64,000 nt of DNA from an uncultured Opitutia bacterium (GTDB taxonomy: Bacteria > Verrucomicrobiota > Verrucomicrobiia > Opitutales > Opitutaceae), in assembly GCA_903825285.1 (NCBI GenBank), contig CAIJZY010000038.1, positions 1 through 64,000 of the forward strand, in the 5' to 3' direction. The position numbers and the translations under genes were made by a program. Below the pieces are notes generated by a model. The model did not search any database. It had not been told where the DNA came from and saw only the letters and a program-made list of their open reading frames with translations. Below, piece by piece: positions 41,880 to 49,641 of the stretch. Numbering within the stretch: position 1 is the stretch's first letter; the number at the start of each line of letters is the position of its first letter.

Positions 41880-42356
41880 ATGCCCCGCAAGACCGCCGAC
41901 CAGTGGTTCGCCGAGTACGGCGAGAGCCACCAGCACCACGCCAACGAGCTGATCCACTGGATCTGCGTGCCGGTGATCTTTTTCTGCGTGCTCGGCTTCG
42001 TGTGGGCGATCCCGGTGCCGGACGCGATGGAGGCGAGCCTGCCGTGGTTCAACTGGTCGCTGGTGGCGATCGCGCTGGCGTCCGCGTTCTACCTGCGCCT
42101 GTCGTGGCGGCTCGCGATGGGCCTGCTCGCGTACATGGCGGTGTGCCACGCCGTGCTGCTGCAGCTCGACTTCTTTGCGCCCTGGCCGGTGTGGGCGATC
42201 TGCCTCGGGCTGTTTGTCGCCGCGTGGATCGGCCAATTCATCGGCCACGCGCTCGAGGGCAAGAAACCCTCGTTCCTCAAGGACGTGGTCTTCCTCCTGG
42301 TCGGCCCCGCGTGGCTCCTCAGCCGCGCTTACCGGAAAATCGGCCTGCAGTATTGA
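41880..42356 (+). CDS. DUF962/Mpo1-like membrane protein
   Basis: This is a 158-residue membrane protein from the ATG at 41880. The conserved N-terminal WFAEYGESHQHHANELIHWI carries the His and Asn residues typical of the family. GQFIGHALEGKKPS forms the second motif, between about four helices. The yeast relative Mpo1 is an iron-dependent dioxygenase in 2-hydroxy fatty acid alpha-oxidation; bacterial members are uncharacterised. The start codon abuts a repeat arm and lacks a recognisable Shine-Dalgarno. Confidence 0.85.
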   Translation: MPRKTADQWFAEYGESHQHHANELIHWICVPVIFFCVLGFVWAIPVPDAMEASLPWFNWSLVAIALASAFYLRLSWRLAMGLLAYMAVCHAVLLQLDFFAPWPVWAICLGLFVAAWIGQFIGHALEGKKPSFLKDVVFLLVGPAWLLSRAYRKIGLQY

Positions 42357-42370
42357 GTCGATCCGGGGTG

Positions 42371-42524
42371 TTCACCACGAAGGGCACGAAGCCTAGTCCT
42401 CAAAGACTGGCCGGGCATTGCGTTCTTCGCGCTAAAACAGGATTGGGCTGCGATCCGTTTTACCGCCAAGACCGCGAAGAACGCGAAGGGTCGCAAGCTT
42501 CGTGAGCTTCGTGCCCTTCGTGGT
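42371..42524. repeat. Composite nested inverted repeat, family B, copy 3
   Basis: Outer arms TTCACCACGAAGGGCACGAA (42371 onward) and CTTCGTGCCCTTCGTGGT (42507-42524) enclose a second inverted pair. That pair is GCGTTCTTCGCGC near 42420 and GCGAAGAACGCG near 42475. Two palindromes are thus nested between the convergent DUF962 and SGNH hydrolase genes, and no gene lies in this gap. Confidence 0.8.
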
Positions 42525-42539
42525 CATCAACACCGCCGC

Positions 42540-43652
42540 TCACTCGATCACGCCAATAAGGGCGATCGCGGTGCGGGAGCCGCGGCCGGCGCTGCCCGGG
42601 CCGGGCAGCGTCACGATCTCGCAGCGGTGCGGGCCGGGCGGCAGGTCCTCCGTCAGGACCAGCGAGCGGAGCCAGCCCAGGTTGTCCGCCCAGGCCGGGC
42701 AGTCGCGGACGGACTCCTGCCAGGCGCCGTCGTCGAAGCGGTAGCGGATCTCGCCCGAGTGCTTGCCGAAGTCGAACGCGAGCACGAGCCCGCGGCCGGC
42801 GAAGGCCACACGCAGCCCGGCGCCGGTCGCCGTGGAGTGCAGCACCTGCGTGGCGCCGGGACAGGTCGTCCAGCGCCGCACCGTCCATGGCCCGGTGCGG
42901 TCGGGCGCGTCGAGCGGCACGTGCCGCACGCGCTCCCAGGCCCCGGGCGTGAGCGGCGCCGGCAGTGCGGGCGCCGACGCGGCCGCCCCCGTGGACGGCA
43001 CGAGCGCCTCCGCGAGGAACGTGCTCACGCTCTGCGCGTAGCTGAGGCTGCCGCGCGGTCCCGGGTGAATGGCGTCGGGCAGCCAGTCCTCCCAGCGGAG
43101 GAGCCCGCGCTGCACCTCGCGCAGCGCATGCAGGCCCATCCACACCGAGCTAAGCTGGTAGTGCTCCGCGAGCCGCTCATAGTCGGCGATGGTCACTGGC
43201 ACGCGGCCGGCGAAGGTGTCGGCCTGCAGGTCGGGGGCGTGGGTGTAGGCCAGCACCACGTCGCAGCCGGCGCGGCGCAGCTGGCGCAGCACGCCCTCGC
43301 GGGCGCGGGCGCGCAGGCCGGGCTCGGTGCCGAAGTCGTTCACGGCGTACTCCACGAACACCAGGTCGCAGCCGCGGTCGATGATCTCCCCCTGCGCGCG
43401 GATGGCCGCGAGCTCGCTGCCGGTCGCGCCGATCGCGGCGTTCTCCACGGCAATGCGCACGCCGGGACAGGCGTCCACCAGCCATGCGACCAGCGCGTCG
43501 GACCAGGAGGTGCCGCCGGGCGCGGTGATGGAGCCGCCGAGGAACCCGACGGTAAGCCGGCCGCGGGCGACCGCGGCGTGGGTGCGGGTCAGCGGAGCGC
43601 GGCGGCGGATGACGGGGCCAAGGGCATCGAGCGGGGACAGGAGGGAGGACAT
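42540..43652 (-). CDS. SGNH/GDSL-type hydrolase
   Basis: The 370-residue protein has an N-terminal SGNH hydrolase domain: VGFLGGSITAPGG (nucleophile Ser block), VEYAVNDFGTEP (Asn block) and LPDAIHPGPRG (Asp-x-x-His block). The last 130 residues form a beta-rich accessory domain. Such enzymes deacetylate or de-esterify carbohydrates and other substrates. No signal peptide is seen. It is downstream of, and on the same strand as, four URO-D-family genes and may be read with them, which would link ester or methyl-ester substrates to that system. The link is inference. Confidence 0.82.
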   Translation of the reverse strand: MSSLLSPLDALGPVIRRRAPLTRTHAAVARGRLTVGFLGGSITAPGGTSWSDALVAWLVDACPGVRIAVENAAIGATGSELAAIRAQGEIIDRGCDLVFVEYAVNDFGTEPGLRARAREGVLRQLRRAGCDVVLAYTHAPDLQADTFAGRVPVTIADYERLAEHYQLSSVWMGLHALREVQRGLLRWEDWLPDAIHPGPRGSLSYAQSVSTFLAEALVPSTGAAASAPALPAPLTPGAWERVRHVPLDAPDRTGPWTVRRWTTCPGATQVLHSTATGAGLRVAFAGRGLVLAFDFGKHSGEIRYRFDDGAWQESVRDCPAWADNLGWLRSLVLTEDLPPGPHRCEIVTLPGPGSAGRGSRTAIALIGVIE

Positions 43653-43673
43653 GGGTGAGAAAATCCTAGGGTC

Positions 43674-43739
43674 AAAATTCGCAATTCGCGGGAAAGGTGA
43701 AATTAAAAGCGCGGTCCCCTCGGATTTCGAATTTTCTCC
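43674..43739. repeat. Intergenic inverted repeat, family C, copy 2
   Basis: AAAATTCGCAATTCGCGG at 43674-43691 pairs imperfectly with the complement near 43718-43739 (GATTTCGAATTTTC). It lies between two minus-strand genes, about 20 bp before the ATG of the SGNH hydrolase gene. The arm sequence matches the outer arms of the element at 7245-7414. Confidence 0.65.
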
Positions 43740-43754
43740 GGCGGAATTTATCCC

Positions 43755-44873
43755 TCACATCGCCATGCGCGCCCAGCCCAGGCGGTTGGCGTCGAGCGGG
43801 GGCAGGCCGAGGATCTCGCGGCCGAGGGCGACGTAGTAGCGGTAGTTCTCGATCGGGGTGCCGTTGGGGATGCGGTGGTCGAGGCCGAAGGCGCAGCCGC
43901 CCGCGCGCAGCGACGGGTCGAGCTTGTACTCCAGCTCGCGCCGGATCGCGGCGCTGTCCTGCCGCAGCACGTGCTTGTCGAGGCCGCCGCGCATCGCGAG
44001 CCGCTTCCCGTAGGTCCGGCGCAGCTCCACGATGTCCATGCCCGCGGCCGGCTCCATCGGGTAGATGCTGGTGAGCCCGCAGTCGAGGAGCGCGGGCACG
44101 ACGGGGTTGATGTTGCCGTCGGTGTCCTGCTCGAAGATGCGCGCGCCGCGCGACGACATCAGGTCCCAGACCTTCCGGTAATAGGGCTGGAAGTACTCGC
44201 GGATCTGCACGGGGCCGACCATGGGGCCTGATTTCCCGGCGAAGTCCTCGTGCACCATCAGCTGGTCGATGTGCAGCTTCTCGCTCAGCGGCTCGAGCAC
44301 GCGCATCGTGGTGTCGGTGATGGTCGCAACGATGTCGGCCATCAGCTCGGGCTGCTCGTAGTAGGCGAGGCAGGCGATCTCCTCGCCCATGAGGTCGCGC
44401 GGCGTGTCGAACGCGCCGGGCATGTGCGCGACGATCAGGCTGCCCGCGGCCTGCGCCTTGCGGGCGGCCTCGACCTCGTCCCACTTGATGCGGTCGGGCG
44501 AGTAGGTGAAGAACGGTTTCACGCGCAGCCAGTCGTCCATGGTCTGCACCGGGAAGTTCTGCGGCAGCGGGATCGTCGCCGTCTTTTTCAGCAGCAGCAT
44601 CTCACGGCCGAGGCAGTCGCGCTCACGGCGGAGGTCGGGCGTGTCCTCAAGCAGCACCGGCGGCGGGCCCTGGATGTGGGTGTAGCCGCCGCAGAAGGCG
44701 TACGGCACGAAGTCCCAGTCAAAGGCGCTCATGTTGATCTCCGCCTCCGCGGCGCCCTGGGCGCGCCATTCCGCATCGAGCCCGACAAGCGGCCCGAAGA
44801 GTTCGGTGAACATCGGCCGCGGGGCGTGGCCGAAGGTCATCAGGTCGAGGTACTGTTCACGGTTCCAGCGCAT
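43755..44873 (-). CDS. URO-D-superfamily protein (putative corrinoid methyltransferase), paralogue 1
   Basis: This 372-residue protein has the uroporphyrinogen decarboxylase/MtaA fold, starting at ATG 44873 (MRWNREQYLDLM). The barrel shows the family run DLMGEEIACLAYYEQPELM. At the metal-site strand it reads FEQDTDGNINP, where MtaA has His-x-Cys-Gly. It closes with GLDHRIPNGTPIENYRYY. It lacks the decarboxylase active-site pattern and is not the haem enzyme. In this locus it may act on a methylated substrate or on a corrinoid partner. Last URO-D gene of a leftward group of four. Confidence 0.85.
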   Translation of the reverse strand: MRWNREQYLDLMTFGHAPRPMFTELFGPLVGLDAEWRAQGAAEAEINMSAFDWDFVPYAFCGGYTHIQGPPPVLLEDTPDLRRERDCLGREMLLLKKTATIPLPQNFPVQTMDDWLRVKPFFTYSPDRIKWDEVEAARKAQAAGSLIVAHMPGAFDTPRDLMGEEIACLAYYEQPELMADIVATITDTTMRVLEPLSEKLHIDQLMVHEDFAGKSGPMVGPVQIREYFQPYYRKVWDLMSSRGARIFEQDTDGNINPVVPALLDCGLTSIYPMEPAAGMDIVELRRTYGKRLAMRGGLDKHVLRQDSAAIRRELEYKLDPSLRAGGCAFGLDHRIPNGTPIENYRYYVALGREILGLPPLDANRLGWARMAM

Positions 44874-44882
44874 GTTCTTGGG

Positions 44883-45000
44883 GGTTGAAAGGGGCGGGTT
44901 GAAAGTTGCAGGGGACGTCAGCAGCCGGACGAAAGGGAGGTGGAGGAAAAGTGTGCGAGGGCGCGGCCTTTCAACTTTCAACACTCGGCTTTCAACTCTC
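44883..45000. repeat. Intergenic inverted repeat, family A, copy 3
   Basis: GGTTGAAAGGGGCGGGTTGA at the left (44883-44908) pairs with CTTTCAACTTTCAACACTCG and following bases at 44968-45000. It lies between two leftward URO-D genes, overlaps the stop of the upstream one and ends about 10 bp before the ATG of the downstream one. Confidence 0.75.
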
Positions 45001-46047
45001 CAAGCGCTCCCGGTGCGCCTGGAGATACGAGCGGTATTGCTCGAGGATGGGGGCGGGAATGTTGGCGGGGAGGTGGTTGCCGGTGGCGAGGATCACGCCG
45101 CGGCACTTGCGCGCCAGGGCGAGGGAGCGGTCGAGCGAGGCGCGCACCGTGTCCCAGGTGCCGAAGGTGAGGTCGCGGCAGTCCACGGCGCTGCCCACCA
45201 GCGCGGTGGTCTGGCCGAACTTCTCCACCATCTCGCCGAATTCCATCACCGGCTCGAAGATCAGCCCGTCGGCGCCCGCGGCCACGATGTCGGCCGCGAA
45301 CTCGCGGAAGTCGCCGTCGGAGCAGAACAGCACCTTCTTGCCCGCGCGCTTGAGCGGCTTCCACAGCTCGGCGTAGCGGGGGATGATCACGGAGCGGTAG
45401 ATCTCGGGCCGCATGAACGCGCCCGCGGTCCACACGAAGTCGTCGTGCTGGATGATCGCCTCGGCGCTGGTCTGCGCCCAGGCATCCATGTGAAACTTGG
45501 TGCGCCGGTAGAAGCTGTCGAAGACGCGCTCCATCTTGTCCCGGTCCGCCGCCGCCTCGAGCAGCATGTCCCAGCCGAAGGCCTGGATCGCGCCCGACAC
45601 GATCGTCTTGTAGTAGCCGCCGGTGCAGAGCTGGTCCGGGAAGTCGCGGCGCTTCTGCGCCACCCACGCCTCGTAAGCCGCCACCTGCTCCGCCATCGTG
45701 GGCAGGCCGTACTCCGTCACGGCATCGAAGGCCCAGACCTCCTCCGGTGTCTCAAACGGGCAGTGCTGCGGCTTGCGCAGGTCGCTGCCGTCGGACGCAT
45801 ACTCGGCGTGCCCCATGTCGGTGCAGCGGCCGAACCGGGACCAGTCGCCGCGCAGGCCGTCCTCGACGGTCCAGAGCATATCGAGCCCCCAGTGCGCGTA
45901 GAGCGAGCGCACCGACGCCTGCGTGTCGGGCACCGGGCCGACGGCCCGGTGCAGTCCGGCCTGGTGGTACTCCAGGCTGTATTCCGTGCGGGCAAAGCGC
46001 GACACGGGTTTCAGGGCGATCGTGTCGAGGGCAAGTTGGCGGCTCAT
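44992..46047 (-). CDS. URO-D-superfamily protein, paralogue 2
   Basis: This 351-residue member of the URO-D/MtaA superfamily is divergent from its neighbours in the N-terminal third (FARTEYSLEYHQAG). The barrel has the family segment PEIYRSVIIPRYAELWKPLK. The metal-site strand reads VLFCSDGDFREF, with Cys-x-Asp-Gly. The end shows GVILATGNHLPANIP, where others have an SxDH motif. The substrate is unknown. Confidence 0.82.
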   Translation of the reverse strand: MSRQLALDTIALKPVSRFARTEYSLEYHQAGLHRAVGPVPDTQASVRSLYAHWGLDMLWTVEDGLRGDWSRFGRCTDMGHAEYASDGSDLRKPQHCPFETPEEVWAFDAVTEYGLPTMAEQVAAYEAWVAQKRRDFPDQLCTGGYYKTIVSGAIQAFGWDMLLEAAADRDKMERVFDSFYRRTKFHMDAWAQTSAEAIIQHDDFVWTAGAFMRPEIYRSVIIPRYAELWKPLKRAGKKVLFCSDGDFREFAADIVAAGADGLIFEPVMEFGEMVEKFGQTTALVGSAVDCRDLTFGTWDTVRASLDRSLALARKCRGVILATGNHLPANIPAPILEQYRSYLQAHRERLES

Positions 46048-46070
46048 GGAGAAGGGGGTGGTTGACCGCT

Positions 46071-46143
46071 CATTCGCGCTAATTTCCGCTGATCGAGAGA
46101 CGGCGGGTTGGGGAAATCAGCGAGGAATGGCGTGCATTCGTGG
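46071..46143. repeat. Intergenic inverted repeat, family D
   Basis: CATTCGCGCTAATTTCCGCT at 46071 onward pairs imperfectly with ATCAGCGAGGAATGGCGTGC at 46116 onward. It occupies the gap between two leftward URO-D genes and touches the stop codon of the upstream one. Confidence 0.55.
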
Positions 46144-47271
46144 TTAAAAAGCCTCGCCGCGGAGGAGTTGGTGCTTGCGGTGCATGTAGTGCTCGAAGTT
46201 CGCGAGCGAGACGTCCGGCGGGACAAGGTGGTCCACGGAGGGGATGAAGCCGCCGTCGGCGATGAGCGGCTGGAGCGTGCGCAGGTGCGCGTCGATCGCG
46301 GCGAGATCCTTCGCCAGCTCGCGCTTGTCTACCCCGCCCCACAGCCGCAGGTCGCGGCCGAATTTCTTGCGGATGTCGAGCGGGTCCATGTCGGACGCGC
46401 GCTCGAGGGGCCAGATGGCGTCCACGCCGGCCTCCATGAACGGCTTGATCACGAGCTCGCAGTTGCCGTCGGTGTCGATGATGACCCAGCGGACGCCCGC
46501 GGACTTGAGGTAGGCGATGAGGCGCTTCAGCTGCGGGAAGATGAACGTGCGGTAGGTCTCGGGGCTCAGCAGCGGGCCGTTCTTCATGCTGAGGTCCTCG
46601 TTGATGAAGACGTAGTCGGGCTTCACGCCGGCCTCCAGGATCGGCCGCACGGCCTCGATGGTGAAGTCGGTGATGAACTCCATCATCTCGTGCATCATCG
46701 CCGGCTCGTCGTACCAGGCGTAGCTGAGGTTCTCGGTGCCCATCCACTCGCGGGCCCGCCAGTAGTAGCCGAGGATGGAGCAGTTCCGGCCGAGGATGAG
46801 CGGGTGCTGGCGGCGGGCCCAGCCGGGCAGCAGGAACTCCCGCCAGTGCAGCGGGTGGCGCACCGGGCACGACGGCCGGAAGCGGTGCTTCAGCTCCTGA
46901 AAGTCCGCCGGGGTCGTCACCGGGAAGCTGATGTACTCGTCCATGCTCATGCGCATGCCCTCGGCGGTGCCGGTGATGAGCGCCTTGGTGGTGACGCCAT
47001 TGGCGCCCCGGATGACCTCGATCTCGCCCTCGCGGCTGAGGACCTTCACCTCGAAGGGCGGGACCATGTCCGTGCGCACGTCGATGTACTCGCGCGGGTC
47101 GAGGTCCCAGCGCGGCTCACCGGTGAACCAGTCCCAGTGCAGGTCGTCGGCCGGGAGGCCCTCCGCGCGCCAGCGCTGCTTGGTCTGGACCCAGACGCCG
47201 ACCTCGTGGTTCGGCACCCGGTCGCCGGGCTGGTAGTTCATGCAGGCGTGGAAGCGATCGAGCGGGGTCAT
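46144..47271 (-). CDS. URO-D-superfamily protein, paralogue 3
   Basis: This 375-residue protein starts at ATG 47271 with MTPLDRFHACMNYQPGDRVP, the standard opening of the superfamily (xxRFxAxxxxxPxDRxP). It has SPETYRTFIFPQLKRLIAYL and a metal-site strand reading WVIIDTDGNCEL (Asp-x-Asp-Gly). It ends with GGFIPSVDHLVPPDVS. It is close in type to paralogue 9. The gene lies between URO-D paralogues on the same strand and is probably co-transcribed with them. Confidence 0.87.
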   Translation of the reverse strand: MTPLDRFHACMNYQPGDRVPNHEVGVWVQTKQRWRAEGLPADDLHWDWFTGEPRWDLDPREYIDVRTDMVPPFEVKVLSREGEIEVIRGANGVTTKALITGTAEGMRMSMDEYISFPVTTPADFQELKHRFRPSCPVRHPLHWREFLLPGWARRQHPLILGRNCSILGYYWRAREWMGTENLSYAWYDEPAMMHEMMEFITDFTIEAVRPILEAGVKPDYVFINEDLSMKNGPLLSPETYRTFIFPQLKRLIAYLKSAGVRWVIIDTDGNCELVIKPFMEAGVDAIWPLERASDMDPLDIRKKFGRDLRLWGGVDKRELAKDLAAIDAHLRTLQPLIADGGFIPSVDHLVPPDVSLANFEHYMHRKHQLLRGEAF

Positions 47272-47315
47272 GGGAAGGTTGGGCAGAGGGGACAAGGGAG
47301 CGGGAGCAGGGATAG

Positions 47316-48479
47316 TTAGTAGGTGCAACGCTTGGCCTCGTCGGCAAAGGCGTGGAGGAGCTCGGGCTTGGCCTCGAAGAAGTGGTCCGAGGGACTGAGG
47401 ATGAAGCCGCCGCCGGCCCCGGCCTCGCGGAAGCAGCGGCGGACCTCCGCCCGGGTCTCCTCGGGCGTGGCGGTGGTGAAGAAGCGGTTCTGGTCGAAGC
47501 CGCCGATGAAGCAGACCTTGTCGCCGATGCGGCGCTTGGCCTCGGCCAGGTTCATGTCGCCGCCCATCGCGGGGGGCGTGAAGGTCTCGAGCGCGTTCGA
47601 GCCCAGCCCGACGAGCCGCTCGAGGATGGGCATCATGCCGCCGCAGGTGTGGTAGACCACGCGCTGGCCGGCGGCGCGGGCGTGGGCGATGACCTCGCGG
47701 TCATAGGGCGCGACGAACTCGTCGAAGACCTTCGGCGAGATCACGGTCGAGGAGGCGTCGCCGCCGCCGTGCTCGATCAGGTCGTAGCGCGCGCCCTTCA
47801 TCGAGTCGGCGAAGCGCACCTTGCGGTCGCGCAGGATGCCGAGGAAGGCGTGGACCCACTGCGGGTCGTCGAAGGTCGCGAGGATCATCTCCTCGACGCC
47901 GTAGAGCACGCAGGCGTCCTGCCAGCAGCCGGGCTGCCCGTAGAGCTCGAAGCAATTGATGTTGCCGCGGATCAGGGTGGTGTCGCCGTACCGGTCGGCC
48001 AGTTGGTTGATCGGGCCCGGGTCGCAGAGCGGCTGGGGCGCGAACTCGGCGATGAGGTCGATGTCGGACTTCTCCTTGAGCAGCCGCTCGGAGACCCAGG
48101 CGGTGTACTCGTTGCTCTGGAGCTCGATCGTGAGGGTCTTGCGCGGCGTGATGATGCGGTGGCGCGTGGTGGCGTACTCGCGGCCGGGGACGTCCTCGTG
48201 CTCGAAGCGCCACTGGTCCGAGGCAATCCGCGGGGCCTCAAGGAAGCCCGGCTGGTGGCCCGGCTCGAAGTAGGCGCCGGTGGCGGTGTCCGGCCGGTGG
48301 GCCTGGACCCAGCAGATCGGGTCGAGCCCGAAGGTGGCGAAGAACTCGTCGTCCGTCTTCCCCGGGAGGTATTTGTTCAGGTAATAACGCATCAGGTGAT
48401 GCGTCGTGGCCGGCAGGTGGTCCGTCGGGCGGCGGTCGAGCGCCGCCACGAGGCGTTGCTTGGGGGACATGGGTTTCAT
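47316..48479 (-). CDS. URO-D-superfamily protein, paralogue 4
   Basis: This 387-residue protein starts at ATG 48479 or 48470 and heads the leftward group of four. It opens with SPKQRLVAALDRRPTDHLPA. The metal-site strand reads VVYHTCGGMMPI, keeping the His-x-Cys-Gly pair of zinc-dependent methyltransferases such as MtaA. At the third-ligand position it has FILSPSDHF instead of Cys. It could bind metal with two or three ligands. It is divergent from the MtaA-like gene at 48551 across a short 71-bp promoter gap. Confidence 0.88.
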   Translation of the reverse strand: MKPMSPKQRLVAALDRRPTDHLPATTHHLMRYYLNKYLPGKTDDEFFATFGLDPICWVQAHRPDTATGAYFEPGHQPGFLEAPRIASDQWRFEHEDVPGREYATTRHRIITPRKTLTIELQSNEYTAWVSERLLKEKSDIDLIAEFAPQPLCDPGPINQLADRYGDTTLIRGNINCFELYGQPGCWQDACVLYGVEEMILATFDDPQWVHAFLGILRDRKVRFADSMKGARYDLIEHGGGDASSTVISPKVFDEFVAPYDREVIAHARAAGQRVVYHTCGGMMPILERLVGLGSNALETFTPPAMGGDMNLAEAKRRIGDKVCFIGGFDQNRFFTTATPEETRAEVRRCFREAGAGGGFILSPSDHFFEAKPELLHAFADEAKRCTY

Positions 48480-48550
48480 GGACAAAAAATGCGCAGCGAA
48501 GGCCGCAGCGCGGGATTGATTTTGACGGCGGCGCCCAGCATCACGCTGGG

Positions 48551-49576
48551 ATGACTTCGATCGAACGAGTGCGCCGCACGCTCCGCGGCGAATCCGTGGA
48601 CCGCCTGCCGGCGCAGCCGATGGCGATGATGTTTTCCGCGCGGCACGCGGGCATCCCGTTCATCGACTACACCAAGGACGGGCGGAAGATGGCCGAGGCG
48701 CAGCTCAAGCTGGTCGAGGACTTCGGGCTCGACTGCCTGCTCACCTGCTCCGACCCGGCGCGCGAGGTCATCGACATCGCCGGCGAGGGCAGCGTGGACT
48801 GGTTCACCGACCAGGGGCCGGCGATCAACGAGGAGCGCGCGGCGCTGGCGGACAAGCTGCGGCTGCGGGCCTTCCAGGTGCCCGACCCGCTCGGCGGCGG
48901 CCGCATGCACGACCGGGTGAAGAGCATCGAGCTGATGCGCCGCACCGCCGGACCGGGCATGTCCATCGTCGGCTGGATCGAGGGCCCGCTCGCGCTCGCG
49001 GCCGAGCTGCGCGGGCTGAACACCATCATGCTGGACTTCGGCGACGACCCGCAGTTCGCGCACGACCTGCTGGCCTTCACCGCCGACGTGGCCATCGCCT
49101 ACGCCCCGGCGCAGATCGCGGCGGGCGCGGACACCATCGGCATGAGCGACGCGGCCGCGGGCCTGATCGGCCCGACGCTGTACGAGGAGTTCCTCTGGCC
49201 GCAGCAGAAGCGGGTGCTGGAGACGATCCGCCGGAACCATCCCGACGTGCTGCTGCGCCAGCACATGTGCGGGCGCATCGACCGCCTTTATCCGAAGATG
49301 GCGCAGCTGCCGGTGGACATCTACGAGATTGACTTCCCCGCCAACCTGGCGCTCGCGCGGGCCCAGCTCGGGCCCACCCGCACGCTGGCCGGCAACGTCT
49401 CGACCATCACCGACCTCCTCGAGGGCACGCCGGAGCGCGTCTACGAGGCCTGCCGGCGCTGCCACGAGACCAGCGGCAAGTATTTCATCGTGGGCGCGGG
49501 CTGCGAGATCTCGCCCCTCACCCCGCCGGAGAACGTCCGCGCGATGGTCGCCTACGCCCGGGAGCACCAGCCGTGA
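48551..49576 (+). CDS. MtaA-like methylcobamide methyltransferase, URO-D superfamily, paralogue 5
   Basis: This 341-residue protein is the one here that most resembles MtaA/MtbA methylcobamide:thiol methyltransferases. It opens with SIERVRRTLRGESVDRLPA. Only this paralogue shows all three presumed zinc ligands: His and Cys in LRQHMCGRID and a late Cys in VGAGCEI. MtaA-type enzymes bind a thiol through zinc and transfer methyl from a corrinoid protein. Bacteria here would use another thiol than coenzyme M, and the homocysteine methyltransferase encoded nearby makes the natural acceptor uncertain. It is transcribed alone, divergent from both flanking operons' directions. Confidence 0.88.
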   Translation: MTSIERVRRTLRGESVDRLPAQPMAMMFSARHAGIPFIDYTKDGRKMAEAQLKLVEDFGLDCLLTCSDPAREVIDIAGEGSVDWFTDQGPAINEERAALADKLRLRAFQVPDPLGGGRMHDRVKSIELMRRTAGPGMSIVGWIEGPLALAAELRGLNTIMLDFGDDPQFAHDLLAFTADVAIAYAPAQIAAGADTIGMSDAAAGLIGPTLYEEFLWPQQKRVLETIRRNHPDVLLRQHMCGRIDRLYPKMAQLPVDIYEIDFPANLALARAQLGPTRTLAGNVSTITDLLEGTPERVYEACRRCHETSGKYFIVGAGCEISPLTPPENVRAMVAYAREHQP

Positions 49577-49641
49577 CGGCGGCGCGGGCGGCGACCCCGC
49601 CCTGCAATCGGACAAACTGGTGACCGGGTCGCGCATGGCGT

